Assembly (NCBI GenBank): GCA_963754045.1
Contig: CAVWEN010000002.1
Location: forward strand, 372,001 to 436,000
DNA length: 64,000 bases
From: JALZKA01 sp963754045
GTDB lineage: Bacteria; Actinomycetota; Thermoleophilia; Solirubrobacterales; 70-9
Direction: 5' to 3'
Part shown: positions 16,820 to 25,914 of the stretch, piece by piece
Layout: the number at the start of each line of letters is the position of its first letter
Numbering within the stretch: the first letter of the stretch is position 1
Program-made: the position numbers and the translations under genes
Notes under the pieces: model-generated
Databases searched by the model: none
What the model was told of the DNA's origin: nothing
What the model saw: only the letters and a program-made list of their open reading frames with translations

Positions 16820-18343
16820 ATGAGTGCTGACGGCACATCAACGGGGCTTGGAACCGGCCTGATCGGAACGGTTCTGTCGGAGCGCTACCGACTCGACTCA
16901 AAGCTCGGCAGCGGCGGGATGTCGACCGTGTACCTCGCCCTGGACGAAACGCTTCAGCGGCGCGTTGCGATCAAGGTTCTGCATCGTGAGATGTCCGACC
17001 AGCCCGACCAACTCGAGCGCTTCCGGCGTGAGTCGCGCACAGTGGCGCAGCTCTCGCACCCGAACATCGTTTCCGTGATCGACGCCGGCGACGACGGGGG
17101 GCATCCCTACATCGTTTTCGAGTACGTCGAGGGTGAAACGCTGAAGCAGCGGATCGACCGGCTTGGGCGCCTGCCCCTCGATGAGGCCGCCGCCTACGGG
17201 ATCGAGATCGGGCGCGGGTTGCAGGCGGCGCACTCGGCACAGCTAGTTCACCGCGACGTCAAGCCGCAGAACGTCCTGATCGACTCCGAGGGCCGCGCCA
17301 AGGTCACGGACTTCGGGATCGCCCTGTCGATGGAGGCCGACGGCCTGACCAAGACGGGACGCGTGCTGGGCACCACCGACTACGTCTCGCCGGAGCAGGC
17401 GATGGGCAAGGAGGTGGACGCCCGCTCTGACGTCTACTCCCTGGGAGTACTGCTCTACGAGATGCTGATCGGCGACGTCCCGTTCAAGGCCGAGACGCTC
17501 GTCGGCGTCGCGATGAAGCATGTGAACGAACAGATGCCCGACGTGCAGCGCCGGCGGCCGGGTGTCTCCGCCGCGGTCGCCGCCGTGATCGATCGCGCGA
17601 CCCAGAAGGAGCCCCGCAAGCGCTACCCGCAGATGGGCGCAATGCTGGCCGACCTGGAGGGGGCGCTGGAGGTCGAGGTCTCGCGCGCCGGCGGCTCGAG
17701 TGGCGAGGCGACCACCGTGCTCGACTCGGTGCCACGCCGAAGCCGCATCCTCGGCGCGCGGACGGTTTCGATCGCGGGCGTCCTGCTCGTTCTGGCTGGG
17801 GTCGGCGTTGCGCTCGCGATCGTGGGGCTCGGCGGAAGCGACAGCCTCCAGGAGCAGCGTGAAGAGGACGATCCGGCCGTGGCGGCCTCCGGGAACGAGA
17901 TTGAGATTACGGCGGCGACGGACTTCGACCCGGAGGGCGACAGCTCGGAACACCCCGACGAGGTCGGACTGGCAATCGACGGCAACCCCACGACCTCATG
18001 GACCACCGAGTCCTACACGGCCGCGCCCTCGCTGCTCGACGCGGCCAACAAGGCCGGCGTCGGACTCATCGTCGAGGCGGTCGAACCCGTGACCGCGCGC
18101 CAGATCGAGCTCACTACCGCGCTGCCGGGCTGGAGCGGTGAGATCTACGCGGCAGCGGACGGACCGCCGACGGACCTCGCGGATTGGGGGGTGCCAATCG
18201 GCACCTACACGGCTGAGGAGACCGAGACGGTCGAGTTGAGCGAATCGCCCGACGCCCAGTTCTTTCTCATCTGGATCACCGAGCTGGCCGACGGCGACGA
18301 CGGCTTCTCCGCTTCGATCGGCGACGTCAAGCTCTTCGATTGA
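16820..18343 (+). CDS. Ser/Thr protein kinase with discoidin-like ectodomain
   Basis: A PknB-type receptor kinase of 507 aa. Kinase domain about residues 15-280: LGSGGMSTVYLA (Gly loop), VAIKVLH (catalytic Lys), HRDVKPQNVLID (catalytic loop), VTDFGIAL, and GTTDYVSPEQA (activation segment end). One transmembrane helix lies at about 316-337. The outside part (about 355-507) is not PASTA: it reads EVGLAIDGNPTTSWTTESY, then a beta-rich region, like the discoidin/F5-8C-type sensors sometimes attached to actinobacterial kinases; DGNPTTSW is the typical opening. It probably senses a wall or glycan ligand. Downstream, it converges on ddl at 18379. Confidence 0.88.
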   Translation: MSADGTSTGLGTGLIGTVLSERYRLDSKLGSGGMSTVYLALDETLQRRVAIKVLHREMSDQPDQLERFRRESRTVAQLSHPNIVSVIDAGDDGGHPYIVFEYVEGETLKQRIDRLGRLPLDEAAAYGIEIGRGLQAAHSAQLVHRDVKPQNVLIDSEGRAKVTDFGIALSMEADGLTKTGRVLGTTDYVSPEQAMGKEVDARSDVYSLGVLLYEMLIGDVPFKAETLVGVAMKHVNEQMPDVQRRRPGVSAAVAAVIDRATQKEPRKRYPQMGAMLADLEGALEVEVSRAGGSSGEATTVLDSVPRRSRILGARTVSIAGVLLVLAGVGVALAIVGLGGSDSLQEQREEDDPAVAASGNEIEITAATDFDPEGDSSEHPDEVGLAIDGNPTTSWTTESYTAAPSLLDAANKAGVGLIVEAVEPVTARQIELTTALPGWSGEIYAAADGPPTDLADWGVPIGTYTAEETETVELSESPDAQFFLIWITELADGDDGFSASIGDVKLFD

Positions 18344-18378
18344 TCCCGCGGGCTGCGACGAGCTCGGCTCCGGTGACC

Positions 18379-19350
18379 CTAGAACGAGTGGCTGCGCTCC
18401 TCCGCGTGGCGTTCCACGGCGAGGCTGACGAGGCGATCGCAGAGCTGCGGATAGGCGAGTCCGCTCGCCTCCCATAGCGCCGCGTACACACTCGTCTCGG
18501 TGAAGCCTGGGATGGTGTTGATCTCGTTCACGAGCAGTTCTCCGTCGGCGGTCAGGAAGAAGTCGCACCGGGCGAGGCCGCGGCCGACGATCGCCCGGAA
18601 AACCCGGGTGGCGAGCTCACGCACCGCAACCACCTGCTCGTCGCCGATCGGGGCGGGGACCGCCAGCTCCATTCCGCCCACCGAGTACTTGGCCTCGAAG
18701 TCGTACCAGTCGGCGCCCTGGGTGACGATCTCGCCCGGCAAGGAGGTCTGAATGGCGGAGTTGCCGAGCACCGAGATCTCGATCTCCCGCGCCTCTGCAT
18801 GGGCTTCGATGATGACGCGCGGGTCGTGAGAGGCGGCCAACTCGATCGCATTGTCGAGCTGCCGATCGATCGAATCCACCTTGCTGATGCCCACGCTGGA
18901 CCCAAGTCGCGACGGCTTTACCCACAGCGGCAAGCCCATCCTCGCCACGTGCTTGCGCCAATCATCCTCTCCCACTTCGCAGAAATCCACCTGCGGTAGT
19001 CCGTGATAGGCCAGCAGTCGCTTGCAGACAACCTTGTCGAGGGCGATCGCGGCGGCGAGGACGCTGGGTCCCGCGTAGGGAATGTCGAGGCACTCGAGGA
19101 ATCCCTGAACTGTCCCGTCCTCGCCATATGGCCCGTGCAGAACGGGGAACGCCGCGTCGCAGTCGAGCAGCCCGCCGGCCGCTCTCAGCTCAATCTCGGT
19201 GCCGTCACTCGTCCACCGTCCGCCGCGGTCGATCAGCACACGAACCACCTCGTGCCCCCCCTGCTCGAGACCGGCTGCAACGGCTTCGCCGGAGCGCAGC
19301 GAGACTTCGTGTTCGCTCGACCTGCCGCCTGCGATGACCGCTACGCGCAT
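18379..19350 (-). CDS. ddl: D-alanine--D-alanine ligase (copy 1)
   Basis: ATP-grasp ligase making the D-Ala-D-Ala dipeptide for peptidoglycan. Opens MRVAVIAGGRSSEHEVSLRSG (catalytic Glu in HEVS), then LHGPYGEDGTVQGFLE, RLGSSVGISK (Ser of the active-site triad), EAKYSVGGMEL (the Lys-Tyr pair of the omega loop that favours D-Ala as second substrate) and LVNEINTIPGFTETS (metal ligands). Its 323 aa and NEINTIPGFT signature resemble the Thermus/DdlA-like branch. It lies 9 bp downstream of pknB, on the same strand, so it belongs to the end of the fhaA-pknB operon. A second, differently built Ddl is encoded at 48604-49530. Confidence 0.93.
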   Translation of the reverse strand: MRVAVIAGGRSSEHEVSLRSGEAVAAGLEQGGHEVVRVLIDRGGRWTSDGTEIELRAAGGLLDCDAAFPVLHGPYGEDGTVQGFLECLDIPYAGPSVLAAAIALDKVVCKRLLAYHGLPQVDFCEVGEDDWRKHVARMGLPLWVKPSRLGSSVGISKVDSIDRQLDNAIELAASHDPRVIIEAHAEAREIEISVLGNSAIQTSLPGEIVTQGADWYDFEAKYSVGGMELAVPAPIGDEQVVAVRELATRVFRAIVGRGLARCDFFLTADGELLVNEINTIPGFTETSVYAALWEASGLAYPQLCDRLVSLAVERHAEERSHSF

Positions 19351-19359
19351 GGGCCGAAG

Positions 19360-21255
19360 CTACCGGGCGCGGCCGCGCTCACGTGGCGAGGGTTCCTCCT
19401 CGGGAGCCTCCTCGGGCGGAGGCTCCTCCTCAGGCTCGACGTACACCGCGACGAAAATCGTCACCTGGTCGCCCGCCCGGATGCGTGTGCCGGCCGAGGG
19501 CGCCTGGTCGGTGACCCGATCGTCGTCGCTCTGGACGTCGGTCTCCTGCTCGATCACCTTGATGTTGTTGGCACCGCGCCCTCGCAGCGTCGCGATCGCC
19601 GTATCGCGGGGCTGACCCTCGACGTTGGGCATCACGACCGTCCCGGCACCGTTGGAAACCATCAGCTGCACCTCGGTGCCCTTCTCGAGTCGACTATCCG
19701 GACCCGGGTCCTGGCCGATCACGGTCCCCTCAGGCTCGTCCGAGTTCTCCGATTCGATGTTGGGAAGCAGGCCGAGTTCGCGGAGTTGGGACGACGCCTC
19801 GGCCTCTTCGAGCCCCAGCAGGCTCGGCACCGTGACCAGGTTTGGCCCCTTGGAAACGAACACCGTTACGGCGGACTGGCATGGCACCTGCTCACCGATC
19901 GAGGGGTCGGTGCGCACTACCGACCCCGAGTCGGTGTTACCCGAGAAGACCCGACGCTCGTTCACGAGCAGTTCGTCGCGGTGCAACCTCTTGGTCGCCT
20001 CGCCGATCGGATCGCCGACCACGTTCGGGACTCGTACCGACTGCCCGAGCGAAACGCTCAGCGTCACCTCGGAACCCTCGTCAGCCTGGTCACCTGCGCG
20101 CGGATCCTGCTCGGCGACGGTGTTCGGCTCGTCGCAGCTCTCGAAGGTCGTGGAGAAGGGGTCGAAGCCCGCTCGCTCCAGAATTCTCTCGGCCTCCGAT
20201 TCGGTTTCGCCGATCACGGTGGGAACCCGCTTCTGCTCGGAGCGGGTGAGGGCGAAGACGACGACTGCCGCGATCAGCGCGGCGATCACCCCGAGGGCGA
20301 TCAGCTTGCGGCGGTCGTAGCCGCCCTCATCTTCCTCGCCCTGCGCAGCGTCGGCGGCCTCGCCGCTTGCCAGTGCCGCTCCCGCGGCGCCTACGCCGGC
20401 CGCATAGACCGCAGTCCTCCCCAATGTTCCGCCCGAAGGATCGGCCTCCGCGGCATCCAGCGCCTCGAGGAACTCCCCCGCGGTCGCAAAGCGGGCGGCC
20501 GGGTCCTTTGCCAGCGCGCGGAGCACCACGGCGTCGAGCGACCGTGGAACCTCGGGGTTGAGCGCGCTCGGCGGGCGTGGCTGCTCGGAGACCTGCTTAA
20601 GCGCGATCACCACGGCCGTGTCGCCCTCGAAAGGCACATGGCCCGTCAGCGCCTCGTACAGGATCACCCCGATCGAGTACAGGTCGCTCGGCGCCTGGAC
20701 CTCGAAGCCCTGTGCCTGCTCGGGCGAGAGGTACTGCGCGGTGCCGAGCACGGATCCGGTCTGCGTGATCTCCGACGCCCCCGCCCGGGCGATGCCGAAG
20801 TCGGTAACGCGAGCGCGCCCCTCTGCGTCCACCATCACGTTCTGGGGTTTCAGATCGCGGTGGATGATTCCGCGCTCGTGCGCGAATCTGGCGCCCGCGA
20901 GAATCTGCCGGGTGATCTCGATCGCCTCCGCCTGGTTCAACCCGCGCTGGATCAGGTCGCCCAGCCCAGCGCCGTCCACATACTCCATCGCGATCCAGTG
21001 GCGCCCGTCGGTCTCGCCGCGGTCGTAGACGCCGACCACGTTCGGATGCTGGAGGCCGGCGGCCGCCTGGGCCTCGCGGCGAAAGCGCTCGATGAACTGC
21101 GGATCCTGGGTGAAGCGCTCGTGGAGGAACTTCAGCGCAACCTGGCGGCCGAGCATGGAATCGTCTGCCAGCCAGACGTCGGCCATCCCGCCCGATCCGA
21201 TCCGGCGCACCAGCGTGTAGCGCTCCCCCACGTTCTGTCCACCTTCAAGCCTCAC
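19360..21255 (-). CDS. pknB: PASTA-domain Ser/Thr kinase PknB
   Basis: Master kinase of cell-wall growth. Kinase domain about residues 12-275: RIGSGGMADVWLAD, VALKFLH, HRDLKPQNVMVD, VTDFGIAR, GTAQYLSPEQAQG. After an Ala/Glu-rich linker comes one helix at about 317-335, then four extracellular PASTA repeats (about 340-605), each starting with a variant of V-P-x-V-x-G/L and ending with V-x-L-x-V/F-S; PASTA repeats bind muropeptides. It ends in a Glu/Pro-rich tail (EEEPPPEEAPEEEPSP) and basic terminus. GTG start one base after the pbpA stop. It is the sixth gene of the operon and probably phosphorylates FhaA/FhaB and wall enzymes, opposed by PstP. Confidence 0.95.
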   Translation of the reverse strand: MRLEGGQNVGERYTLVRRIGSGGMADVWLADDSMLGRQVALKFLHERFTQDPQFIERFRREAQAAAGLQHPNVVGVYDRGETDGRHWIAMEYVDGAGLGDLIQRGLNQAEAIEITRQILAGARFAHERGIIHRDLKPQNVMVDAEGRARVTDFGIARAGASEITQTGSVLGTAQYLSPEQAQGFEVQAPSDLYSIGVILYEALTGHVPFEGDTAVVIALKQVSEQPRPPSALNPEVPRSLDAVVLRALAKDPAARFATAGEFLEALDAAEADPSGGTLGRTAVYAAGVGAAGAALASGEAADAAQGEEDEGGYDRRKLIALGVIAALIAAVVVFALTRSEQKRVPTVIGETESEAERILERAGFDPFSTTFESCDEPNTVAEQDPRAGDQADEGSEVTLSVSLGQSVRVPNVVGDPIGEATKRLHRDELLVNERRVFSGNTDSGSVVRTDPSIGEQVPCQSAVTVFVSKGPNLVTVPSLLGLEEAEASSQLRELGLLPNIESENSDEPEGTVIGQDPGPDSRLEKGTEVQLMVSNGAGTVVMPNVEGQPRDTAIATLRGRGANNIKVIEQETDVQSDDDRVTDQAPSAGTRIRAGDQVTIFVAVYVEPEEEPPPEEAPEEEPSPRERGRAR

Positions 21256-21256
21256 A

Positions 21257-22750
21257 TCAACCTCCGGCCAAAGCGTCCATCACCTGGGTTGCGATCGGCC
21301 CCGCCACCTCGCCGCCGAAACAGCCTGTGCAACGCTCGAGCATCACCGCGACGGCGATCTGGGGGTCCTCGGCGGGCGCAAAGCCGATGAACCACGGCCT
21401 GTTCGTGGACTCCTGCACGTTGATCTCGGCGGTGCCCGTCTTGCCCGCGAGCTGACCGAGACCGGTCGAGAGTCCTGCCGCGGTTCCGTCGTTGGCGACG
21501 CTGGTCATCATCTCGACAACCTGCTGGGCGGTCTCCCCGCTCATCACCTGCGCCTGCTGGTCCGGATCGAGCTCTTCGACCTCCCGGCCGTCCGGATCGA
21601 TCGCGGACTCAAGCAGGGTGGGCTTCATCAGCTTGCCCTCGTTGGCGACCGCGCCTGCCACCTGCGCCATCTGGAGCGGGGTTGCACGGAGCTGTCCCTC
21701 GGCCCCGCCCTGCCCGATCGCAACGCGGCCGACATCGAACGCCTCTACAACGAGGCTCCCGTCCGAGTTGAAGACTCCGCTCGGGATCATCTGGTCGCTA
21801 GGGAAGTTCAGCTTCGGGTCCTCATAGAAGCCGAACCGCTTCATGTACTCGACCATGATCCCGGGGCCGAGATCCTCACCGACCTGGGCCCAGTACGTGT
21901 TGACCGAGTTGGTCAGTGCCGCCGTCATGTCGATCGTGCCGAAATCCTGGCCGCCCGAGTTGGCAAGCGGCGCGCCAGAGATCTGGACGCCCGAGTTGGC
22001 ATTCAAGGTTGTGGTGGAATCGAACTCCCCCGAGTCGAGCGCGGCGACTGCGGTCACGACCTTCATCGTTGATCCGGGCTCGTAGGTGCTCTGCGTCGGG
22101 CGGTTCAGAAGCGGCGCCGCGATGTCATCGCTCTGTAGCTGGGCGAACGTGTCCTGGTTGTCGACGCTGTTTGGGTCGAACGCTGGCACCGACGCCATCA
22201 CCCGCACCGCGCCCGTGTCCGGCTCGATCGCAACCACGGATCCGCCCACCGTCGATCCGTCCACACTTGTGCCGGGCGTCGAGGCAAGGGCGCTCTGCAG
22301 GGCGTCAACGGCGATCTGCTGGGCGCCGGCGTCGAGGGTGAGCGTGATGTCGGCGCCCTTCTGCGTCTCACCCGAGAGCTGGTCGATGATCGATGCGAAC
22401 TCGTTCTCATCACCGGAGAGCAGTTGGTTCTCCGAGAGCTCCACACCGGTGCGGCCCACGTCTACGAACGAATATCCCACCGGGTTGCCGAACAGCGCGG
22501 CCGCAGGGTAACGGCGCACGAAGACGCGCTGTGGTCCCCCGCCCGTCGGCTGACTCACGGCGATCAGGGTGCCGTCGCGCGAGGAGATGGTGCCCCGTTC
22601 GATCTGCTGTTCCTCGATCAGCGGCCGGCGGTTTTGGGGGTTCTCGTCGAGCTCGTCCGCGTCGATCACAGCCCACTTCGATGTGAACGCCACGAGTACC
22701 GCAAAGAGGCCCAGCACGATTACGTAGATGCGGCGAATCGGAGCGTTCAC
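21257..22750 (-). CDS. pbpA: Class B penicillin-binding protein (PbpA, transpeptidase)
   Basis: Cross-links peptidoglycan outside the membrane as the partner of RodA. An N-terminal anchor (about 7-25) and the dimerisation segment with RGTISSRDGTLIA precede the transpeptidase domain: YEPGSTMK (SxxK, Ser near residue 226), TNSVNTYWAQV (SxN) and LAGKTGTAE (KTG, about 430). Length 497 aa, close to mycobacterial PbpA. It overlaps rodA by 4 bp (start of this gene/stop of rodA) and is followed by pknB one base later, exactly the arrangement in Mycobacterium and Streptomyces. Two cysteines near the C-terminus (LERCTGCFGGE) could form a disulphide. Confidence 0.94.
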   Translation of the reverse strand: MNAPIRRIYVIVLGLFAVLVAFTSKWAVIDADELDENPQNRRPLIEEQQIERGTISSRDGTLIAVSQPTGGGPQRVFVRRYPAAALFGNPVGYSFVDVGRTGVELSENQLLSGDENEFASIIDQLSGETQKGADITLTLDAGAQQIAVDALQSALASTPGTSVDGSTVGGSVVAIEPDTGAVRVMASVPAFDPNSVDNQDTFAQLQSDDIAAPLLNRPTQSTYEPGSTMKVVTAVAALDSGEFDSTTTLNANSGVQISGAPLANSGGQDFGTIDMTAALTNSVNTYWAQVGEDLGPGIMVEYMKRFGFYEDPKLNFPSDQMIPSGVFNSDGSLVVEAFDVGRVAIGQGGAEGQLRATPLQMAQVAGAVANEGKLMKPTLLESAIDPDGREVEELDPDQQAQVMSGETAQQVVEMMTSVANDGTAAGLSTGLGQLAGKTGTAEINVQESTNRPWFIGFAPAEDPQIAVAVMLERCTGCFGGEVAGPIATQVMDALAGG

Positions 22751-24135
22751 GCGACTCGCTCCTGCAGATCCGGAAGATCCACGGGGTCAGGGCGCACATC
22801 TCCCCGCGAGGGCCTGCGCGCCCGATCGGAGACGAGCAGCAAAAGGGCCAACAGGATCATGTTGGCGACGATCGAGCTGCCGCCGAACGAGATGAACGGC
22901 AGGGTGACACCCGTGAGCGGAATCGCCTTGACGACACCACCGATGATCACGAACGCCTGCAGGCAGAAGACGGCGCTCAGCCCGGCCGCAAGCAGCTTTG
23001 AGAACCCGTCCGGGGCCATGATCGCGGTCTTGAAGCCACGCGCTCCGATCAGCGCGTAGGTGAGGATCAGCCCGCAGGCTCCGAACAGGCCGAGCTCGGC
23101 GACGATCACGGCAAAGATGAAGTCGGTGTGGGGTTCGGGCAGGATCGACCCGCAGAACGGAAACCCCTGCGTGCAGGAGTCCGGGAAGAACGGCCCTGGC
23201 AACTTCAGCAACGACTGCCCCAGGCCCTGCCCGAAGAGCCCGCCCTCGGCCTGTGTGAAGAGGGCCGCGGTGATCTGGCCTGCTCCATCGGGCGCGTCGC
23301 GGGCAAACGGGTCGATCCAGATGTCGATGCGCTCCTGCACGTGGCCGACGGTCGATGCGAAGAAGTACGCGCCGGCGAGGAACATCACCATCCCGATCAC
23401 GACGTAGGAGAGGCGGTTGGTCGCGACGTAGAGCAGCGCCAGGAATGCCCCGAAGAACATCAACGAACTGCCCAGGTCGCGGATGAAGACGAGCATGACC
23501 ATCGCCGCCCCCCATACCACGAGCAGCGGCCCGAAGTGCTTGAGCGGCGGGATCGTCATCCCGAGAAAGCGCCGGGCGGCGACTGAGAGCAACTCTCGCT
23601 TCTCGTTCAGATAGCTCGCGAGAAAGATGACCACGCCGATCTTCGCCAGCTCTGCGGGCTGGAAGGAGAGCGGTCCTAGATCGACCGCCAGGAAGGCCCC
23701 GTTCACCTGCGAGCCGATGCCCGGAAGCCGCGGCGAGAGCAGCAGCGCAAGCGACGCGATCGCGATCAGGTAGCGGTAGCGCTCCAGGGCGTGGTAGTCA
23801 CGCAGGAAGAGAATCGTCGCGGCGAAGGCACCGAGTCCGAGCAGGAACACGGTCGCCTGCTCGACGGCGAGCGTCTCGTCGATCCGGTAGAGGACCACCA
23901 GTCCGACCGCCGCCAACAGGGCGCACAGTGGGAACAGGAAGGGGTCGGCGTTGGGCAGTCGTAGTCGCAGGAACATGTGCGCTGCGACGCAGATCGCAAG
24001 GAAGTACCCGCCGTAGATCAGGCTGAGATCCCCGAAGTCCTCGTCGCGCCCGACCAGAAAGACCTCGGTGAAGCCTGCCGTGACCAGCAGCGCGACCGGC
24101 AGTAGCGCCAGCAGCTCGCGGTTGCGAGCGCTCAT
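22747..24135 (-). CDS. rodA: SEDS peptidoglycan glycosyltransferase RodA (FtsW/RodA/SpoVE family)
   Basis: Polymerises lipid II into glycan strands. The polytopic 462-residue protein has about 12 helices and the SEDS signatures: GPLSFQPAELAKIGVVIFLASYL (conserved P-A-E-x-x-K), VFIRDLGSSLMFFGAFLALLY (the functional Asp-Leu-Gly-S region) and the C-terminal GVTLPFISFGGSSIVANM. A large outer loop around residues 270-330 includes two Cys (SCTQGFPFCG), probably disulphide-linked. It overlaps pstP upstream and pbpA downstream by 4 bp each (ATGA), indicating translational coupling and matched amounts of polymerase and transpeptidase. Confidence 0.95.
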   Translation of the reverse strand: MSARNRELLALLPVALLVTAGFTEVFLVGRDEDFGDLSLIYGGYFLAICVAAHMFLRLRLPNADPFLFPLCALLAAVGLVVLYRIDETLAVEQATVFLLGLGAFAATILFLRDYHALERYRYLIAIASLALLLSPRLPGIGSQVNGAFLAVDLGPLSFQPAELAKIGVVIFLASYLNEKRELLSVAARRFLGMTIPPLKHFGPLLVVWGAAMVMLVFIRDLGSSLMFFGAFLALLYVATNRLSYVVIGMVMFLAGAYFFASTVGHVQERIDIWIDPFARDAPDGAGQITAALFTQAEGGLFGQGLGQSLLKLPGPFFPDSCTQGFPFCGSILPEPHTDFIFAVIVAELGLFGACGLILTYALIGARGFKTAIMAPDGFSKLLAAGLSAVFCLQAFVIIGGVVKAIPLTGVTLPFISFGGSSIVANMILLALLLLVSDRARRPSRGDVRPDPVDLPDLQERVA

Positions 24136-25424
24136 TGGTTGGCGTTGCGCCCGCGCTTGGCCCGATTCTGCACACGGTCGCGCTGCCTGGTGCCAGACGC
24201 CGGGCTCTCGGCTTCCGGTTCGGGTTCGGCGGCCGCAGCGGCGGCCTGTTCGAGGTCGTCGAGCAAGTCCTCTGCATCCTGGCGCCCGCGCAGCTCGTGG
24301 TCGGTCGCGCTGTCCTGGCGATCCTCCGGAAGCGATGCGACCTGCACGGGTGAAGCGAGTACCTCGTTGTAGAGCTCGACGCCAAGCGGCAGGTCGTAGG
24401 GCAAGCCGCGATAGAGGGTGAGCCGGCCGCCCTCGTCAGAGCCAAGGAAGTAGACCTGCCGTGCGCCCACCACGGCCAGAGCGAGGAGCGAGGCGACGAT
24501 CACAAGCGAGACCAGCGCCTTGACGACGGTGCCGGCACGGCTGCGTCGCTTGGGTGGAGGCGCACCGGGGGCGGGGCGGGAGGCTGCGCCGCCCGTGCTC
24601 ACGGTCGAGGGACGTTCGGCGGCGGCACGCATAGCTTCGGCGCTGAGCCCGGCGCTCGCCGCGGTGGGCCCGACCAGGGTGGCGCCCTCGTCGGCCTCGT
24701 CCCCGGCGGCGACGCCTTCTAGTCGGAAGGCTACGACGGTGATGTTGTCGCGACCACCCGCCTCGTTGGCCGCAGAAATCAGTGCAGCGGTGGCACGGTC
24801 GAGATCGGGCTCAGCGGAGAGGATCGCCGCGATCCGATCCTCCTTGATCATCGTGGTCAGACCGTCGGAGCAGAGGAGATAGACGTCGCCGGGGCGAGCA
24901 CCGTAGGTCATGGTGTCCACCTCCACCTCGGGCTCGGGCCCGAGCGCACGGGTGATGATCGAGCGCTGCGGGTGATCCTCAGCCTGCGCGTCGGTGAGGC
25001 GCCCTTGGCGGCGAAGCTCTTCCACCAGCGAATGATCCGACGTGAGCAGCTTCAATTCGCCGTCGCGCCAGCGATAGGCACGGCTGTCGCCGACGTGGCC
25101 GAGGATGAGCTCGTCGCCTTCGACCAGGGCAGCAGTGAGTGTGGTGCCCATGCCCGAGCGTGACGAATCGTGCTGTGCCAGTGAATGGATCTGACGATTC
25201 GCTTCGAGGGCGATGCCGCGCAGAAACGCCTCCGGCGACCCGCCGGAGCGCTCGGCCGGCTCGAACGCCTGTGCGGCGATGCTCGAAGCGACCTCGCCCG
25301 CCTGAGCGCCCCCCATCCCGTCGGCTACGGCGTAGAGCGGCGCACGGGCGAAGTACGAGTCCTCGTTGGCGGTGCGCTGGCGCCCGGTGTCCGACCGGAA
25401 TGACTGCTCGATCACGCGCAACAA
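24132..25424 (-). CDS. pstP: PP2C-family Ser/Thr protein phosphatase PstP
   Basis: Removes phosphate from the substrates of the neighbouring kinases. PP2C domain residues about 5-240: RTANEDSYF, VADGMGGAQAGEVAS (metal-binding Asp/Gly), GMGTTLTAALV, HVGDSRAYRW, LCSDGLTTMI and GGRDNITVVAF. A Pro/Ala linker leads to one helix (about 300-320) and an outside domain ending in a charged Ala/Glu tail. I take the TTG at 25424 as start since a GGGGAG sequence lies 10 nt before it; a TTG and a GTG follow two and four codons in. Third gene of the operon. Length 430 aa is close to mycobacterial PstP (about 510). Confidence 0.93.
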   Translation of the reverse strand: MLRVIEQSFRSDTGRQRTANEDSYFARAPLYAVADGMGGAQAGEVASSIAAQAFEPAERSGGSPEAFLRGIALEANRQIHSLAQHDSSRSGMGTTLTAALVEGDELILGHVGDSRAYRWRDGELKLLTSDHSLVEELRRQGRLTDAQAEDHPQRSIITRALGPEPEVEVDTMTYGARPGDVYLLCSDGLTTMIKEDRIAAILSAEPDLDRATAALISAANEAGGRDNITVVAFRLEGVAAGDEADEGATLVGPTAASAGLSAEAMRAAAERPSTVSTGGAASRPAPGAPPPKRRSRAGTVVKALVSLVIVASLLALAVVGARQVYFLGSDEGGRLTLYRGLPYDLPLGVELYNEVLASPVQVASLPEDRQDSATDHELRGRQDAEDLLDDLEQAAAAAAEPEPEAESPASGTRQRDRVQNRAKRGRNANQ

Positions 25425-25430
25425 CGGCCG

Positions 25431-25913
25431 TTAGCTCCCCGGCACTTCGAGCTCGAACCGGAGCTCGGTGTCGCCGATCCGGACCTCGTCGAGATCGTTC
25501 AGCTCGGCCTCCCCGTGAAGCTGTCCGCCGTTCAGATACGTCCCGTTGGTCGAGTTCAAGTCCTCAACGTAATAGCTGGCGCCACGGGAATAGAGGCGGC
25601 AGTGGATGCCGGACGCAAAGCGATCCTCGATCCGGACGTCGGCATCTCCGGCGCGGCCGATGGTGAGTCCGCCAAAGAGGTCGTAGCGATCGCCGGCGTT
25701 CAGCCCGCCTCCCTTCACCACGGCCAGTGCGGCGTCGGTGGCAGCCGCGCGGCCGCCGGGTCCTGCAGCCTGGTGGAAACCGGTCGCCTCGGGCGCGACG
25801 GTGGACCCGGCGCGCACGTCGCGCAGCGCGCTCCGGGCGACCCAGAGCAGGAAGAGGTAGAGCACGGCGAGGAAGCCGAACTTCAACCCGACGGCGATGG
25901 GCTCCGTGTCCAA
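25431..25913 (-). CDS. fhaB: FHA-domain membrane protein FhaB
   Basis: Phosphothreonine-binding adaptor of the wall-growth kinases. One N-terminal helix (about 8-26) anchors a cytoplasmic FHA domain at about 75-158: LTIGRAGDADVRIEDRFASGIHCRLYSRG (Arg and Ser/His of the pThr pocket) then VEDLNSTNGTYLNG (the N-S-T-N-G turn). 160 aa, similar to mycobacterial FhaB/FipA. It starts at TTG 25913, one base after the fhaA stop, and is followed 6 bp later by pstP. In Mycobacterium this protein connects PknA/PknB signalling to division; here the same role is inferred. Confidence 0.93.
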   Translation of the reverse strand: MDTEPIAVGLKFGFLAVLYLFLLWVARSALRDVRAGSTVAPEATGFHQAAGPGGRAAATDAALAVVKGGGLNAGDRYDLFGGLTIGRAGDADVRIEDRFASGIHCRLYSRGASYYVEDLNSTNGTYLNGGQLHGEAELNDLDEVRIGDTELRFELEVPGS

Positions 25914-25914
25914 A

